Assembly (NCBI RefSeq): GCF_018882205.1 | Contig: NZ_JACVOU010000003.1 | Location: forward strand, 1-64,000 | Origin: Polynucleobacter bastaniensis | Lineage (GTDB): Bacteria > Pseudomonadota > Gammaproteobacteria > Burkholderiales > Burkholderiaceae | Reading direction: 5' to 3' | DNA length: 64,000 nucleotides | Part shown: positions 30,434-39,079 of the stretch, piece by piece | How the letters are laid out: each line of letters opens with the position of its first letter | Numbering within the stretch: the stretch's first letter is position 1 | The notes under the pieces: model-generated | Told to the model about the DNA's origin: nothing | The model's input: the letters and a program-made list of their open reading frames with translations, nothing else | Databases searched by the model: none | Position numbers and translations under genes: made by a program

Positions 30434-31144
30434 ATGGGTGATTACACCAAGATGTCGGCATATTACGACACGATTATGACTTCAGGTTATTACGACTATG
30501 AAGCAATTGTTGATGGATTACTGAATCATCATCCTTTTGAGAGTGTCTTAGAAATTGGTTGTGGTACTGGTCTAATTTTGGAGGAGATTGCCAAACGTGA
30601 ACCTACTGCTAATATCCGTGGCATAGACTTAACTCAGTCGATGCTTGCAATTGCGCAAAAACGTTTAGCGCCGTTTCCAAATATTAAGTTAAGTCAGCAA
30701 AATATTACTGAGTTAAGTCTTGAGCAGCAATATCGTTTAGCGTTTTCATACGGTGGCGTTTGGTATTTTGTGATTGATGGTGATAAAGAGCCGTTTCTAG
30801 TTAGTCATATCTATGATGAGCATGCAAATCATCTCGGGCTTGAAAGTTTGAGTAAATTTGTACAGCTCGGCGGAAAGTTGCTGCTAGGCATACAGGGACC
30901 ACACCATGATTATGAAAAGCCTATCTCTAATGGGATGATTTATTCACAAAAGATTGAACCTCTAGAGCTAGGGTTTGCTAAGCACTATTACTTGGATGAC
31001 AAAGATGATCGTGTCATGGCACAAACGATTCACTACCGTACCTATAATTTTAGTGATGCCAAGCAATTGCTTTCAAGTTACGGTTTTGAATATGAGGATC
31101 GATCAGAAAAGCACCAACATTTTCTTGAATTTAAGCGTGTTTAG
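30434..31144 (+). CDS. Class I SAM-dependent methyltransferase
   Basis: 236 residues. Motif I is VLEIGCGTGLILEEIA and motif post-I is GIDLTQSMLAIAQKRL; Gly-rich and acidic residues for SAM binding are intact. The C-terminal beta-sheet (LGIQGPHHDYEKP, IHYRTYNFSDAKQLL) is of the small-molecule methyltransferase kind; substrate not evident. It is not an obvious BtaB. First gene of a three-gene operon with 2-bp and 14-bp gaps, lying alone between repeat copies 5 and 6. Confidence 0.82.
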   Translation: MGDYTKMSAYYDTIMTSGYYDYEAIVDGLLNHHPFESVLEIGCGTGLILEEIAKREPTANIRGIDLTQSMLAIAQKRLAPFPNIKLSQQNITELSLEQQYRLAFSYGGVWYFVIDGDKEPFLVSHIYDEHANHLGLESLSKFVQLGGKLLLGIQGPHHDYEKPISNGMIYSQKIEPLELGFAKHYYLDDKDDRVMAQTIHYRTYNFSDAKQLLSSYGFEYEDRSEKHQHFLEFKRV

Positions 31145-31146
31145 CG

Positions 31147-32073
31147 ATGCCCCTAAAGATTAATGATCCATTGATTGGTTTTATTGGTGTAGGTAATATG
31201 GGGAATCCCATGGCTGCTAATTTGTTAAAAGCAGGTTATAAGGTCAGTGTTTTTGATCGCGAATCTCATAAGGCGGCTAATTTAGTAAGTTTAGGCGCTA
31301 CCATTGCCGAAAGTATTTTGCAACTTGGTCAGCAATCGCAAGTAGTGATTTGTTCATTACCTGGCCCAGCACAAGTCAAAGAGGTAATGTTTGGTGAAGG
31401 TGGGCTTATTAATGCAATCAAGCCAGGATCAATCATTATTGATACCTCAACTAGCTCGGTAGAGCTTGCACAAGAATTATCAAACCTACTAGAGCAAAAG
31501 AATGTAGGCTTTTTAGAGGCGCCAGTGACTAATGCTGTTGACTTTGCAGCACTTGGTAAGTTATCTATTTTTGTTGCCGGTAAGCAAGCGGATTTTGATA
31601 AATACAAACCCATTTTTGAAGTGCTTGGTGAAAAAATATTCTATGTCGGCAAGCCTGGTAATGGTGCTACGATTAAGTTGCTTACCAATCTACTATGGTT
31701 TACACATGCTGCTGTGATTGGTGAGGCCTTGATGTTAGGGGCTAAGGCTGATATTCCGCTTGAAATTGTTGCAAAAGCGATTCAATCAAGTGCCGGTAAC
31801 AGTTGGGTAGCGCAACATGACATTCCATCTATTTTTGCAGGGCACTATGACCCAAGTTTTTCTTTAGCGCTATGTTGTAAGGATTTGGATTTAGTCAATC
31901 AAATTGCCCAGTCTCAGGGCTTTACCTTGACTATGGGTCAATTTGTTCAAGGCCTCTTCGAAGAGGCTCAAAAGACTTATGGTGCATCTGCTGCTGAGTT
32001 ACATGTAGTTAAATTATTAGAAGATCGAGTTGGCACGTATTTGCGCCCTAGCTTGCAAAATCAACTCCCATAA
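31147..32073 (+). CDS. 3-hydroxyisobutyrate-dehydrogenase-family oxidoreductase
   Basis: 308 residues of the beta-hydroxyacid dehydrogenase family. Motifs: Rossmann GFIGVGNMGNPMAANLLKAG near the N-terminus, substrate-binding FLEAPVTNAVDFAALGKLSIFVAG, and the catalytic lysine in GNGATIKLLTNLLWF. These enzymes interconvert 3-hydroxy acids and semialdehydes using NAD(P). Paired with an aminotransferase downstream, it could supply or consume a semialdehyde that is transaminated. The substrate cannot be read from sequence. Confidence 0.85.
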   Translation: MPLKINDPLIGFIGVGNMGNPMAANLLKAGYKVSVFDRESHKAANLVSLGATIAESILQLGQQSQVVICSLPGPAQVKEVMFGEGGLINAIKPGSIIIDTSTSSVELAQELSNLLEQKNVGFLEAPVTNAVDFAALGKLSIFVAGKQADFDKYKPIFEVLGEKIFYVGKPGNGATIKLLTNLLWFTHAAVIGEALMLGAKADIPLEIVAKAIQSSAGNSWVAQHDIPSIFAGHYDPSFSLALCCKDLDLVNQIAQSQGFTLTMGQFVQGLFEEAQKTYGASAAELHVVKLLEDRVGTYLRPSLQNQLP

Positions 32074-32087
32074 TAATTAGACAGATC

Positions 32088-33395
32088 ATGACATTAAAAA
32101 ATCAAGTCAAACTCATGCAAGAGGCACACTTACATATGCCTCAAGGAGTTGCGGAAAACTATCGTTATTGGGGTGATGAGCAAACTGTATTTATATCCTC
32201 AGCCAAGGGTGCTCAACTGACGGACTGTGATGGAAAGCAATATATTGATTTTCGTTTGGGATATGGCCCGATTATTCTAGGCTATCGCGATGATCGAGTA
32301 GATCAAGCGGTCATTCGACAAATTACGGAAGGCGGAACGCTGTCTGGTTTTTCTACATCGCTAGATACTGAGGTGGTGAAGCAAATTAAAGCCCTATGCC
32401 CTCAAATTGATAAGTTACGGTTTGCTAATTCCGGCACCGAAGCCGTGATGGGCGCAGTCAGAACAGCGCGTGGTTTTACTGGTAGGGATCGAATTGCTAT
32501 TGTAGAAGGCAGCTTTCATGGTCTAGTTGATGAAATGATGTGGAAGTCTGATATCGAAAATTGGAATTCCGGCGATCTTCACCCCCCTAAAATCATTCCA
32601 TTTGGGGCAGGTATTCCTAACAATACCCGTGAGCTCGTTGACTTTGTTGAGCTCAATAATTTTGAGGCTCTTGAGCAACTTTTTATCTCACGTAAGGATT
32701 CTTTAGCCTGCGTTTTATTGGAGCCCATTATTGGTAATGCAGGCAGTATCGCCGCTTGCCATTGTTGGTTGCAAAGGTTGCGTGATCTCTGTACTAAAAA
32801 TGGAACGATCCTGATTATTGATGAAGTTAAAACGGGGTTTCGGGTATCTCAGGGTGGCGCTCAATCTTTGTATGGGATTTATGCTGATTTGACAACGTAT
32901 GCTAAGGCTATGGGTAATGGCTATCCTGTTGCTGCTTTCGGTGGAAGGGCTGAGGTGATGGATGTGGTTGGCTCTCATGCTGGTGGTGTTGTGCATGGTG
33001 GAACCTATACAGCCAATTTAGTCGGATTAAGTGCTGCGCATGCAACCTTAGATATTTTGGCAAATACTAATGCCCTTAAAACAGTAGATGAGGCGGGGCA
33101 AAAGATTCAAGCACTATTAGGCCGCGTCTTTACCGCCGCGGGAATTGAGCATGCCTTTGCAGGTCCTCCCGCAATGTTAGGTATTCATTTTTCGAGTCAA
33201 GTGCCTAATAACTATCGTCAATGGCGAAAAGTCAATAACACCTTATATAAAAAATTTGCCTGGAAATTAATTGAGTATGGAGTGATGCTCGAGCCAGACT
33301 CAAGAGAGCCTTGGTTTATCTGTGAGGCTCATGGCCAAATAGACTTTGCTTGGTTAGAGGATGTGGCTACAAAAGCAATTAAATCAGTACTTTAA
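32088..33395 (+). CDS. Class III aminotransferase (GSA-aminomutase-like)
   Basis: 435 residues. FANSGTEAVMGAVRTARGFTG, VEGSFHGLVDEMMW, LIIDEVKTGFR and TTYAKAMGNGYPVAAFGG (PLP Lys273) place it in class III near HemL. There is no N-terminal anchor, unlike the one at 13904. The preceding dehydrogenase and methyltransferase suggest a short pathway making or breaking a beta- or omega-amino compound. It is unlikely to be the housekeeping hemL because of operon context and divergence at the usual HemL gate residues. Confidence 0.83.
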   Translation: MTLKNQVKLMQEAHLHMPQGVAENYRYWGDEQTVFISSAKGAQLTDCDGKQYIDFRLGYGPIILGYRDDRVDQAVIRQITEGGTLSGFSTSLDTEVVKQIKALCPQIDKLRFANSGTEAVMGAVRTARGFTGRDRIAIVEGSFHGLVDEMMWKSDIENWNSGDLHPPKIIPFGAGIPNNTRELVDFVELNNFEALEQLFISRKDSLACVLLEPIIGNAGSIAACHCWLQRLRDLCTKNGTILIIDEVKTGFRVSQGGAQSLYGIYADLTTYAKAMGNGYPVAAFGGRAEVMDVVGSHAGGVVHGGTYTANLVGLSAAHATLDILANTNALKTVDEAGQKIQALLGRVFTAAGIEHAFAGPPAMLGIHFSSQVPNNYRQWRKVNNTLYKKFAWKLIEYGVMLEPDSREPWFICEAHGQIDFAWLEDVATKAIKSVL

Positions 33396-33436
33396 AAATC
33401 AATATTCAAGCTATCAACTTTCTTTCTACGGTTTAC

Positions 33437-33545
33437 TGCATATACTTTTTTATGTTGTAATTCATTGAAATAATTGCCCTTTTGAACAGTCACGAATTCT
33501 TCTTAGGTGTAGGCCGCACGTTCGAATCGTGCTGGTCAGGCCAAA
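33437..33545 (+). repeat. tRNA-Arg(UCU) 3'-end repeat, copy 6
   Basis: Weak box (CTGCATATACTTTTTTATG), spacer GTAATTCATTGAAATAATTG, and a tRNA half of exactly 45 nt (33501-33545) with only four differences from copy 1; T-arm and GGCCA are intact. It sits in the 388-bp gap after the aminotransferase. The remaining 240 bp up to the next gene hold no feature I can name. Confidence 0.87.
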
Positions 33546-33783
33546 ATATCTAATTTCGTCCATCACTCGTCATGTATTTCGCTTGGCTCGGTCCAATAAC
33601 ACCCTAAATCACTCTGTGCATAAGCTTTCCTCTACGATAGATCTTCTTTGGGTCATATTTGTTCAAATACACATTTTCTGAATAGTCTAGAATATTTATG
33701 GGGAACTAGAAAGCTTATTCCATTACTCCTTTTTAGTTCATCATTTAATAAATCATCTGACCACTTTCTTTTATGGAAAATTT

Positions 33784-34626
33784 ATGAAGTTATTTAAAGT
33801 TTGGTTTACTATTTTCAGTGCTTTTTATGCTCTTAATACATTTGCTCAAAGTGCCTTAGATGGTGGCGACGATCAATATAAGCCTCGAATTGGTCAAGAG
33901 GGTAAAGACGTGGTTTGGGTACCTACTACAAATGAGTTACTTGCCATCATGTTAAAAACTGCCAAAGTTAATTCTAAGGATCTAGTCTATGACCTTGGTT
34001 CTGGTGATGGCAGAATTGCGATTGCAGCTGCGAAAGATTTTGGTGCGCAAGCTGTTGGAATCGAATTTAATCCCGCAATGGCAGAATTAGCCCAGCGTAA
34101 TGTTAATCGCTCCGGGCTTGGCGATCGTGTGAAAATCATTAATGGTGATATCTTTGTGGAAGATTTTAGTAAGGCAACTGTGGTCACAATGTATTTATTG
34201 CCTGAACTGAATATCGCTTTACGTCCCACGATATTAAAGATGAAACCTGGTACGCGGGTGACATCACACGCATTTGATATGGGTGATTGGGATGCGGATA
34301 TTGAAATTGATGGGCCGGCGAGAGCTTTTTATTGGATTGTTCCTGCTCTAGTAGAGGGGGAGTGGTTAATTTCAGGAATGGAACCGCGCAGGACGATTTT
34401 AAAACTGTCTCAGAATTATCAAAAAATTGGCGGTACTCTTCAAATTGGTGCTGACTCGTATCCTCTTCTAAATCCTAAATTAGATGGAGCTACTCTCAGT
34501 TTCACATACCTCGATCGTGACAAGGCTCCGCATTTTGTAATAATGACTGTAGATAAGAATGAAATTAAGGGTATTTACAAAAGTAGAGCCTTCAACGAGA
34601 ACGTTATTACTGGTAAGCGCCTTTAA
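33784..34626 (+). CDS. Exported SAM-dependent methyltransferase-fold protein
   Basis: 280 residues with a clear signal peptide (LFKVWFTIFSAFYALNTFAQ). The following domain has an intact SAM site: DLVYDLGSGDGRIAIAAAKD, VGIEFNPAMAELAQRNV, then IINGDIFVEDF. The C-terminal 80 residues form an extra beta domain (WLISGMEPRRTILKLSQNY). A methyltransferase that leaves the cytoplasm is odd because SAM is cytoplasmic, so either the signal is an uncleaved anchor or the domain has another role. A permease gene follows after 11 bp. Confidence 0.72.
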   Translation: MKLFKVWFTIFSAFYALNTFAQSALDGGDDQYKPRIGQEGKDVVWVPTTNELLAIMLKTAKVNSKDLVYDLGSGDGRIAIAAAKDFGAQAVGIEFNPAMAELAQRNVNRSGLGDRVKIINGDIFVEDFSKATVVTMYLLPELNIALRPTILKMKPGTRVTSHAFDMGDWDADIEIDGPARAFYWIVPALVEGEWLISGMEPRRTILKLSQNYQKIGGTLQIGADSYPLLNPKLDGATLSFTYLDRDKAPHFVIMTVDKNEIKGIYKSRAFNENVITGKRL

Positions 34627-34637
34627 TATTTCATTTA

Positions 34638-35990
34638 ATGTCAGCTAATCATTCAGGGAATTCTCCTCAGCGTTTACTCAGTCCATTAGGGGCTGTGGCT
34701 ATTATTGTTGGCATTGTCATTGGTGCTGGCATCTTTAAAACTCCATCTATAGTGGCCGAGATCACTGGTGATGTGGGTTGGGCTCTTACCCTTTGGGTAG
34801 GTGGAGCCATTATTTCTCTTGCCGGAGCTCTTTGTTATGCTGAATTAGCAACCCTTTACCCTCATGCTGGAGGTGATTATCATTTTTTAACCAGGGCCTA
34901 CGGCAAAAATGTTTCCTTCTTGTACGGCTGGGCCAAAGCGATGGTGATTAATACTGGATCAATTGCACTGCTTGCTTTTGTATTCGGTGATTACATGACC
35001 AAGGTCGTCCCCTTAGGGCCTCACTCAGATATTTACTGGGCAGTGATAATCGTTGTAGTCCTGACTATTATTAACTTAGTGGGTATTCAGACATCAGCCA
35101 ATATGCAGACGGTACTAACAGTTTTAGAAATTTCTGGTTTACTTGCCATCATTATTGCTGGCTTTGGTCTTTTTACTTCCCCGATGCCACCCGTTGTAAA
35201 TCCTCCATTATTTTCTAGTACACCGCAATTTGGCATGCTGGGTCTTGCAATGGTTTTTGTTTTACTTACTTTTGGTGGTTGGAATGAATCTGCTTATATT
35301 TCAGCCGAACTAAAAGGAAGTCTTCACACCATTGTTCGAGTGATTGCCTTCAGTCTCTTGATCATCTCGATTATTTACATTTTAGTAAACATGGCACTCA
35401 TTAATGGCCTAGGTTTAAAGCAGTTAGCAAATAGCAAGGCAGCATCTTCAGATCTACTTGGTCTTGCTTTTGGTTCGATCGGAGAGAAGTTGCTCGGTCT
35501 TTTTGTAGGGGTTGCTGCACTCACTAGTATTAATGCCACCATGATTGTTGGCGCTCGAACTAACTTTGCAATGGGTGAGGATTGGTATGGTCTTCGCAAA
35601 ATGGCCAATTGGGAATCCTCCCGCGGTGCTCCTGTGTTCGCCTATTTGGTGCAAGGTGTTATTAGTCTCGCTTTGATTGGCTTTGGTACTTTACAAAGCG
35701 ATGGCTTTGAAGCCATGGTCGAGTTTACTGCCCCTGTATTTTGGAGTTTCTTATTTTTAGTGGGTATTAGCCTATTTATTTTGCGAGCAAAGGATCAGAA
35801 AGCTCGGGTATTTTCAGTACCCTTGTATCCCATTACCCCATTGATATTCAGTTTGGCATCGGCTTATTTAGCCTACTCTAGTTTTAGCTATGCCCATAGC
35901 AAAGGGGCGGTTTTGATCTCCTTGTACGTAATGCTAGCTGGTCTTTTAGCACTTCTCATTCTGCGACTGAAGAAAAATGTTGCATATTGA
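34638..35990 (+). CDS. APC-family amino acid permease
   Basis: 450 residues with about twelve transmembrane helices. The APC signature is at the N-terminus (LSPLGAVAIIVGIVIGAGIFKTPSIVA), with the GxG unwound TM1 loop that binds the substrate amino group, and ELATLYPHAGGDYHFLTRAYG in TM2-3. The family is close to LAT/serine-threonine type exchangers. Co-oriented with the exported methyltransferase gene (11-bp gap). Together they fill the interval between repeat copies 6 and 7, so a joint role is possible; the substrate is unknown. Confidence 0.86.
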   Translation: MSANHSGNSPQRLLSPLGAVAIIVGIVIGAGIFKTPSIVAEITGDVGWALTLWVGGAIISLAGALCYAELATLYPHAGGDYHFLTRAYGKNVSFLYGWAKAMVINTGSIALLAFVFGDYMTKVVPLGPHSDIYWAVIIVVVLTIINLVGIQTSANMQTVLTVLEISGLLAIIIAGFGLFTSPMPPVVNPPLFSSTPQFGMLGLAMVFVLLTFGGWNESAYISAELKGSLHTIVRVIAFSLLIISIIYILVNMALINGLGLKQLANSKAASSDLLGLAFGSIGEKLLGLFVGVAALTSINATMIVGARTNFAMGEDWYGLRKMANWESSRGAPVFAYLVQGVISLALIGFGTLQSDGFEAMVEFTAPVFWSFLFLVGISLFILRAKDQKARVFSVPLYPITPLIFSLASAYLAYSSFSYAHSKGAVLISLYVMLAGLLALLILRLKKNVAY

Positions 35991-36020
35991 GCTGATCTAA
36001 CACCTTGGCTTTTCAGAGCT

Positions 36021-36039
36021 AATCGTGCCGGGCAGGCCA
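36021..36039 (+). repeat. tRNA-Arg(UCU) 3'-end repeat, copy 7 (last 19 nt only)
   Basis: AATCGTGCCGGGCAGGCCA equals the last 19 nt of the tRNA half with one substitution. Upstream similarity is lost apart from a possible CTTTTCAGAGC stretch. Located 31 bp after the permease stop. Confidence 0.65.
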
Positions 36040-36111
36040 AATACTGAAGCCTCAATAAGAAAAAAGAGGGCTTGTGGGCAAGAAATCTGAAAAACGCTTA
36101 AAGTATTTGAT

Positions 36112-36717
36112 ATGAAAGAGATCGCCCACTATACCCCCATTGATTTTTCTGATCGAATCGCTCTATCGTTTACTAAGGGCATGCGTTTTTTTGCTGATAC
36201 TTTTTTTAAGAAGCGCTATGGGCACCGAGCTGTTGTTTTAGAAACCGTCGCAGGAGTTCCAGGAATGGTGGCCGGTATGTGGACCCATTTAACTAGTCTA
36301 CGCAGTATGAAGGTTGGCTATGGACCAAAGATTCGTACGCTCTTAGCAGAAGCTGAGAACGAAAGAATGCATTTAATGACGTTTATCGAGATCGCAAAGC
36401 CCAATATGTTTGAGCGCTATCTAGTCTTGATTACACAAGCTATTTTCTGGAATTTCTTTTTTATTATTTATGTGTTCTTTCCAAGAACAGCGCATCGTAT
36501 AGTCGGCTATTTTGAGGAGGAGGCCGTTTATTCCTATACCGAATATTTAAAAGAAATTGATGAGGGACGCACGCCTAATGTTCTTGCTCCTAAGATCGCC
36601 ATCGATTATTGGAAGCTGGATGCCAATGCAACCTTGCGTGATGTTGTGATTGCCGTCCGAAATGATGAAGCTCATCATCGAGATACAAACCACCAATTTG
36701 CCAGCGACTATGATTAA
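36112..36717 (+). CDS. aox: Alternative oxidase (cyanide-insensitive ubiquinol oxidase)
   Basis: 201 residues with every diiron ligand of AOX: Glu44 (LETVAG), Glu84 and His87 (NERMHL), Glu135 (FEEEAVYSY), Glu186 and His188 (NDEAHHRDTNH). It oxidises ubiquinol and reduces oxygen to water without pumping protons, on the inner face of the cytoplasmic membrane; a hydrophobic hairpin (ITQAIFWNFFFIIYVFF) embeds it in one leaflet. It lacks the plant N-terminal regulatory Cys region. It is the only gene between repeat copies 7 and 8. Confidence 0.94.
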   Translation: MKEIAHYTPIDFSDRIALSFTKGMRFFADTFFKKRYGHRAVVLETVAGVPGMVAGMWTHLTSLRSMKVGYGPKIRTLLAEAENERMHLMTFIEIAKPNMFERYLVLITQAIFWNFFFIIYVFFPRTAHRIVGYFEEEAVYSYTEYLKEIDEGRTPNVLAPKIAIDYWKLDANATLRDVVIAVRNDEAHHRDTNHQFASDYD

Positions 36718-36725
36718 TGGTCTAG

Positions 36726-36771
36726 CTTATTAAGACTCAGGTCGCACGTTTGAGTCTTGCTGGGCATCCCA
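36726..36771 (+). repeat. tRNA-Arg(UCU) 3'-end repeat, copy 8 (decayed)
   Basis: GCTTATTAAGACTCAGGTCG then CACGTTTGAGTCTTGCTGGG and CATCCCA: the variable loop, T-loop and acceptor strand remain recognisable with roughly ten changes. It lies 9 bp after the alternative oxidase gene. Confidence 0.7.
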
Positions 36772-36820
36772 AACTTTAAAATAGGCCCTTGCCTATAAAC
36801 CCTCAGCTTTTTTATGAAAA

Positions 36821-38932
36821 ATGAATTCTAGAAGTCCTGCTTTTCGTAAAAAGGCAATAGCACTATTCGCAAGTAGCATCTTCATTAAGCCAGCGCTTGC
36901 AAATCAGCCTGAGTATGAGGCTCCGCCACTTGATGAGATTGTGGTCTCGGCTAGTGGGTATGAGCAAAAAATATTAGATACAGCAGCCTCTATTAACGTA
37001 GTGAACCGTAATCAGATTCAAAACGGTCAGGCTATGGACAATCTTGCCGAGCCATTGAATCGAGTGCCTGGTATCTTTGCTTTAAATCGTCAAAACTACG
37101 CTCAGGATCTTCAAATATCCTCCCGCGGTTTTGGAGCAAACTCTACTTTTGGTACGCGGGGTATCAAAATTTTTGTTGATAACATTCCCGGTACCGTCGC
37201 TGACGGGCAGGGACAGATCTCACATATTGATTTGCCATCTACCGAGCGAATTGAAGTCATGCGTGGCCCATATTCTGTTCTCTATGGCAATTCATCTGGC
37301 GGAGTGATTAGTATCTTTACGCAAGATGGCGGTCCAAATAAGGGGGTAGAACCTTATTTTGAGGTGGGGTCTTACTCGCAAAGAAAGGCAGGCGTTAAGG
37401 CAAGCGGTATTTATCGCGATACTAATTATCTTCTCGATGTAGGAGATTTCCATACCAACGGCTATCGGGAGCATAGCGTAGCAGATCGGTTTAATGCGAA
37501 TTCAAAGCTGAAGTTTAAGATGGGTGGCGACACCATCGTCACGTTCATTGCTAATAATGTTAATTTAAGTGCTCAAGATTCGCTCGGATTAACGTCATCG
37601 CAATTGGCTGCCAACCCTAAACAGGCCGGCAATAGCGCCATTAGCCAAAATACACGTAAGTCAGTTTTGCAGTCTCAGACGGGCGCTACGATTGATACCC
37701 GTGTGGATCAAGAAAATCAGCTGTTGTTTACTCCTTATTACGGCCAGCGTCATGTCACTCAATTCCTTGCCGCCCAGAGTAACGGGGTCATTGATTTAAA
37801 GCGAAACTTTTATGGCATGGATATCAAATGGGTTCATAAAAGCCAAATGCTAGAGATGCCATTTACCTTAGTCGGTGGCGTTGACATGAACGAGAATGAT
37901 GATCAGCGCATGACCTATCAAAATAACGGGGGCGTGCAGGGGGCGCTTGGTCAAAATTACCGCATGAGTGCCAAAAACTTTGATCAATATTCTCATTTAG
38001 ATTGGCGTTTGCTTGAGCGCTTATCACTCAATATGGGCGCCAGAAATTCCACAACTACACTGAGCTCAATTAGTAATAGCCCTGCACTAAGTAATACAAG
38101 TAGTGGCTCCAATACTTATCAGGCGCTCACCAGCATGATGTCGTTGCAATATTATTTAACTGAGCTTTCCAATGTATATGTCTCGTATGGATCCAGTTTT
38201 GACACTCCTACACTAAACCAAGTGACGTACAACTCCAATTTTAGTAGCTCAAATTTTGGTTTATCTGCCGCCACTACCAAACAGCTTGAAGTTGGCTTTA
38301 AATCCAAAGTATCGAAGTCAGCCCAAGTCAATGTAGCTCTTTTTAACGCTAACACCACCAACGATATCGTGGTCGGCGCTTCGAGCTTTGGAAGAACTGC
38401 ATTTACCAATGCTCCAAAGACGAACCGACAGGGGATGGAGCTTGGTTCGCAATTTAAATTACCTCATGATTTCGAAATGAATCTTGCATACACTTGGTTA
38501 AATGCCACTGTCAAAGAGGCATATTCATATACGTATCAAGCTACTGGTATCCCGACCACAACCAATGTTGTGCTCAGCGGTAATCGAATTCCTGGCGTTC
38601 CTAATCAAGGCCTGTTTTCTGAACTCCTTTGGGTCAAACCTAATAAATCGATGGAGGCTGCAGTAGAGGCGCGGGTCAATGGCTCGATGGCGGTCAATGA
38701 CATTAATAGCTTGAGCATGGCAAATGGCTATGCTGTGATGAATATTCGTGGTGTTTTGCGTCAAGAGCTTTCAGGCGGCTGGTCGTCCTCACAATTTTTT
38801 AGGGTCAACAACATATTGGATCGCTCATACGTAGGATCTGTCATTGTTAATCAGGCTAGTAGTCAGTTTTATGAGGCTGCTCCTGGACGTAATTGGATCA
38901 TCGGTGGTAACGCAAGCTACCAATTTAAATAA
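36821..38932 (+). CDS. pqqU: TonB-dependent receptor, PqqU/YncD-like (predicted PQQ importer)
   Basis: 703 residues: signal peptide, TonB-box region (DEIVVSASG), plug domain and 22-strand barrel. It shares long diagnostic stretches with E. coli YncD, now called PqqU: RQNYAQDLQISSRGFGANST, DGQGQISHIDLPSTERIEV and YVGSVIVNQASSQFYEAAPG. PqqU takes up pyrroloquinoline quinone across the outer membrane. No PQQ biosynthesis gene is in the window, and a PQQ-type sugar dehydrogenase is the next gene, so scavenging of PQQ for that enzyme is a coherent reading. Confidence 0.85.
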   Translation: MNSRSPAFRKKAIALFASSIFIKPALANQPEYEAPPLDEIVVSASGYEQKILDTAASINVVNRNQIQNGQAMDNLAEPLNRVPGIFALNRQNYAQDLQISSRGFGANSTFGTRGIKIFVDNIPGTVADGQGQISHIDLPSTERIEVMRGPYSVLYGNSSGGVISIFTQDGGPNKGVEPYFEVGSYSQRKAGVKASGIYRDTNYLLDVGDFHTNGYREHSVADRFNANSKLKFKMGGDTIVTFIANNVNLSAQDSLGLTSSQLAANPKQAGNSAISQNTRKSVLQSQTGATIDTRVDQENQLLFTPYYGQRHVTQFLAAQSNGVIDLKRNFYGMDIKWVHKSQMLEMPFTLVGGVDMNENDDQRMTYQNNGGVQGALGQNYRMSAKNFDQYSHLDWRLLERLSLNMGARNSTTTLSSISNSPALSNTSSGSNTYQALTSMMSLQYYLTELSNVYVSYGSSFDTPTLNQVTYNSNFSSSNFGLSAATTKQLEVGFKSKVSKSAQVNVALFNANTTNDIVVGASSFGRTAFTNAPKTNRQGMELGSQFKLPHDFEMNLAYTWLNATVKEAYSYTYQATGIPTTTNVVLSGNRIPGVPNQGLFSELLWVKPNKSMEAAVEARVNGSMAVNDINSLSMANGYAVMNIRGVLRQELSGGWSSSQFFRVNNILDRSYVGSVIVNQASSQFYEAAPGRNWIIGGNASYQFK

Positions 38933-39079
38933 GCTCAAAATATGCCCCAGAGTTAATATGTTGCTACTTTATAAGGCAAAACCCTAGTATCAGACTATAG
39001 CCATTGCTCTAAAAAAGAATTAAATTAATAGTACTAATTATTAAAAAAACTTAGTCATAAAAAAAGAATGGAAACAACC

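Noticed and set aside
30434..31144. BtaB (betaine-lipid N-methyltransferase)
   Set aside because: It is a generic class I methyltransferase located in a different cassette and operon, about 6 kb from btaA; nothing specific to BtaB is visible.
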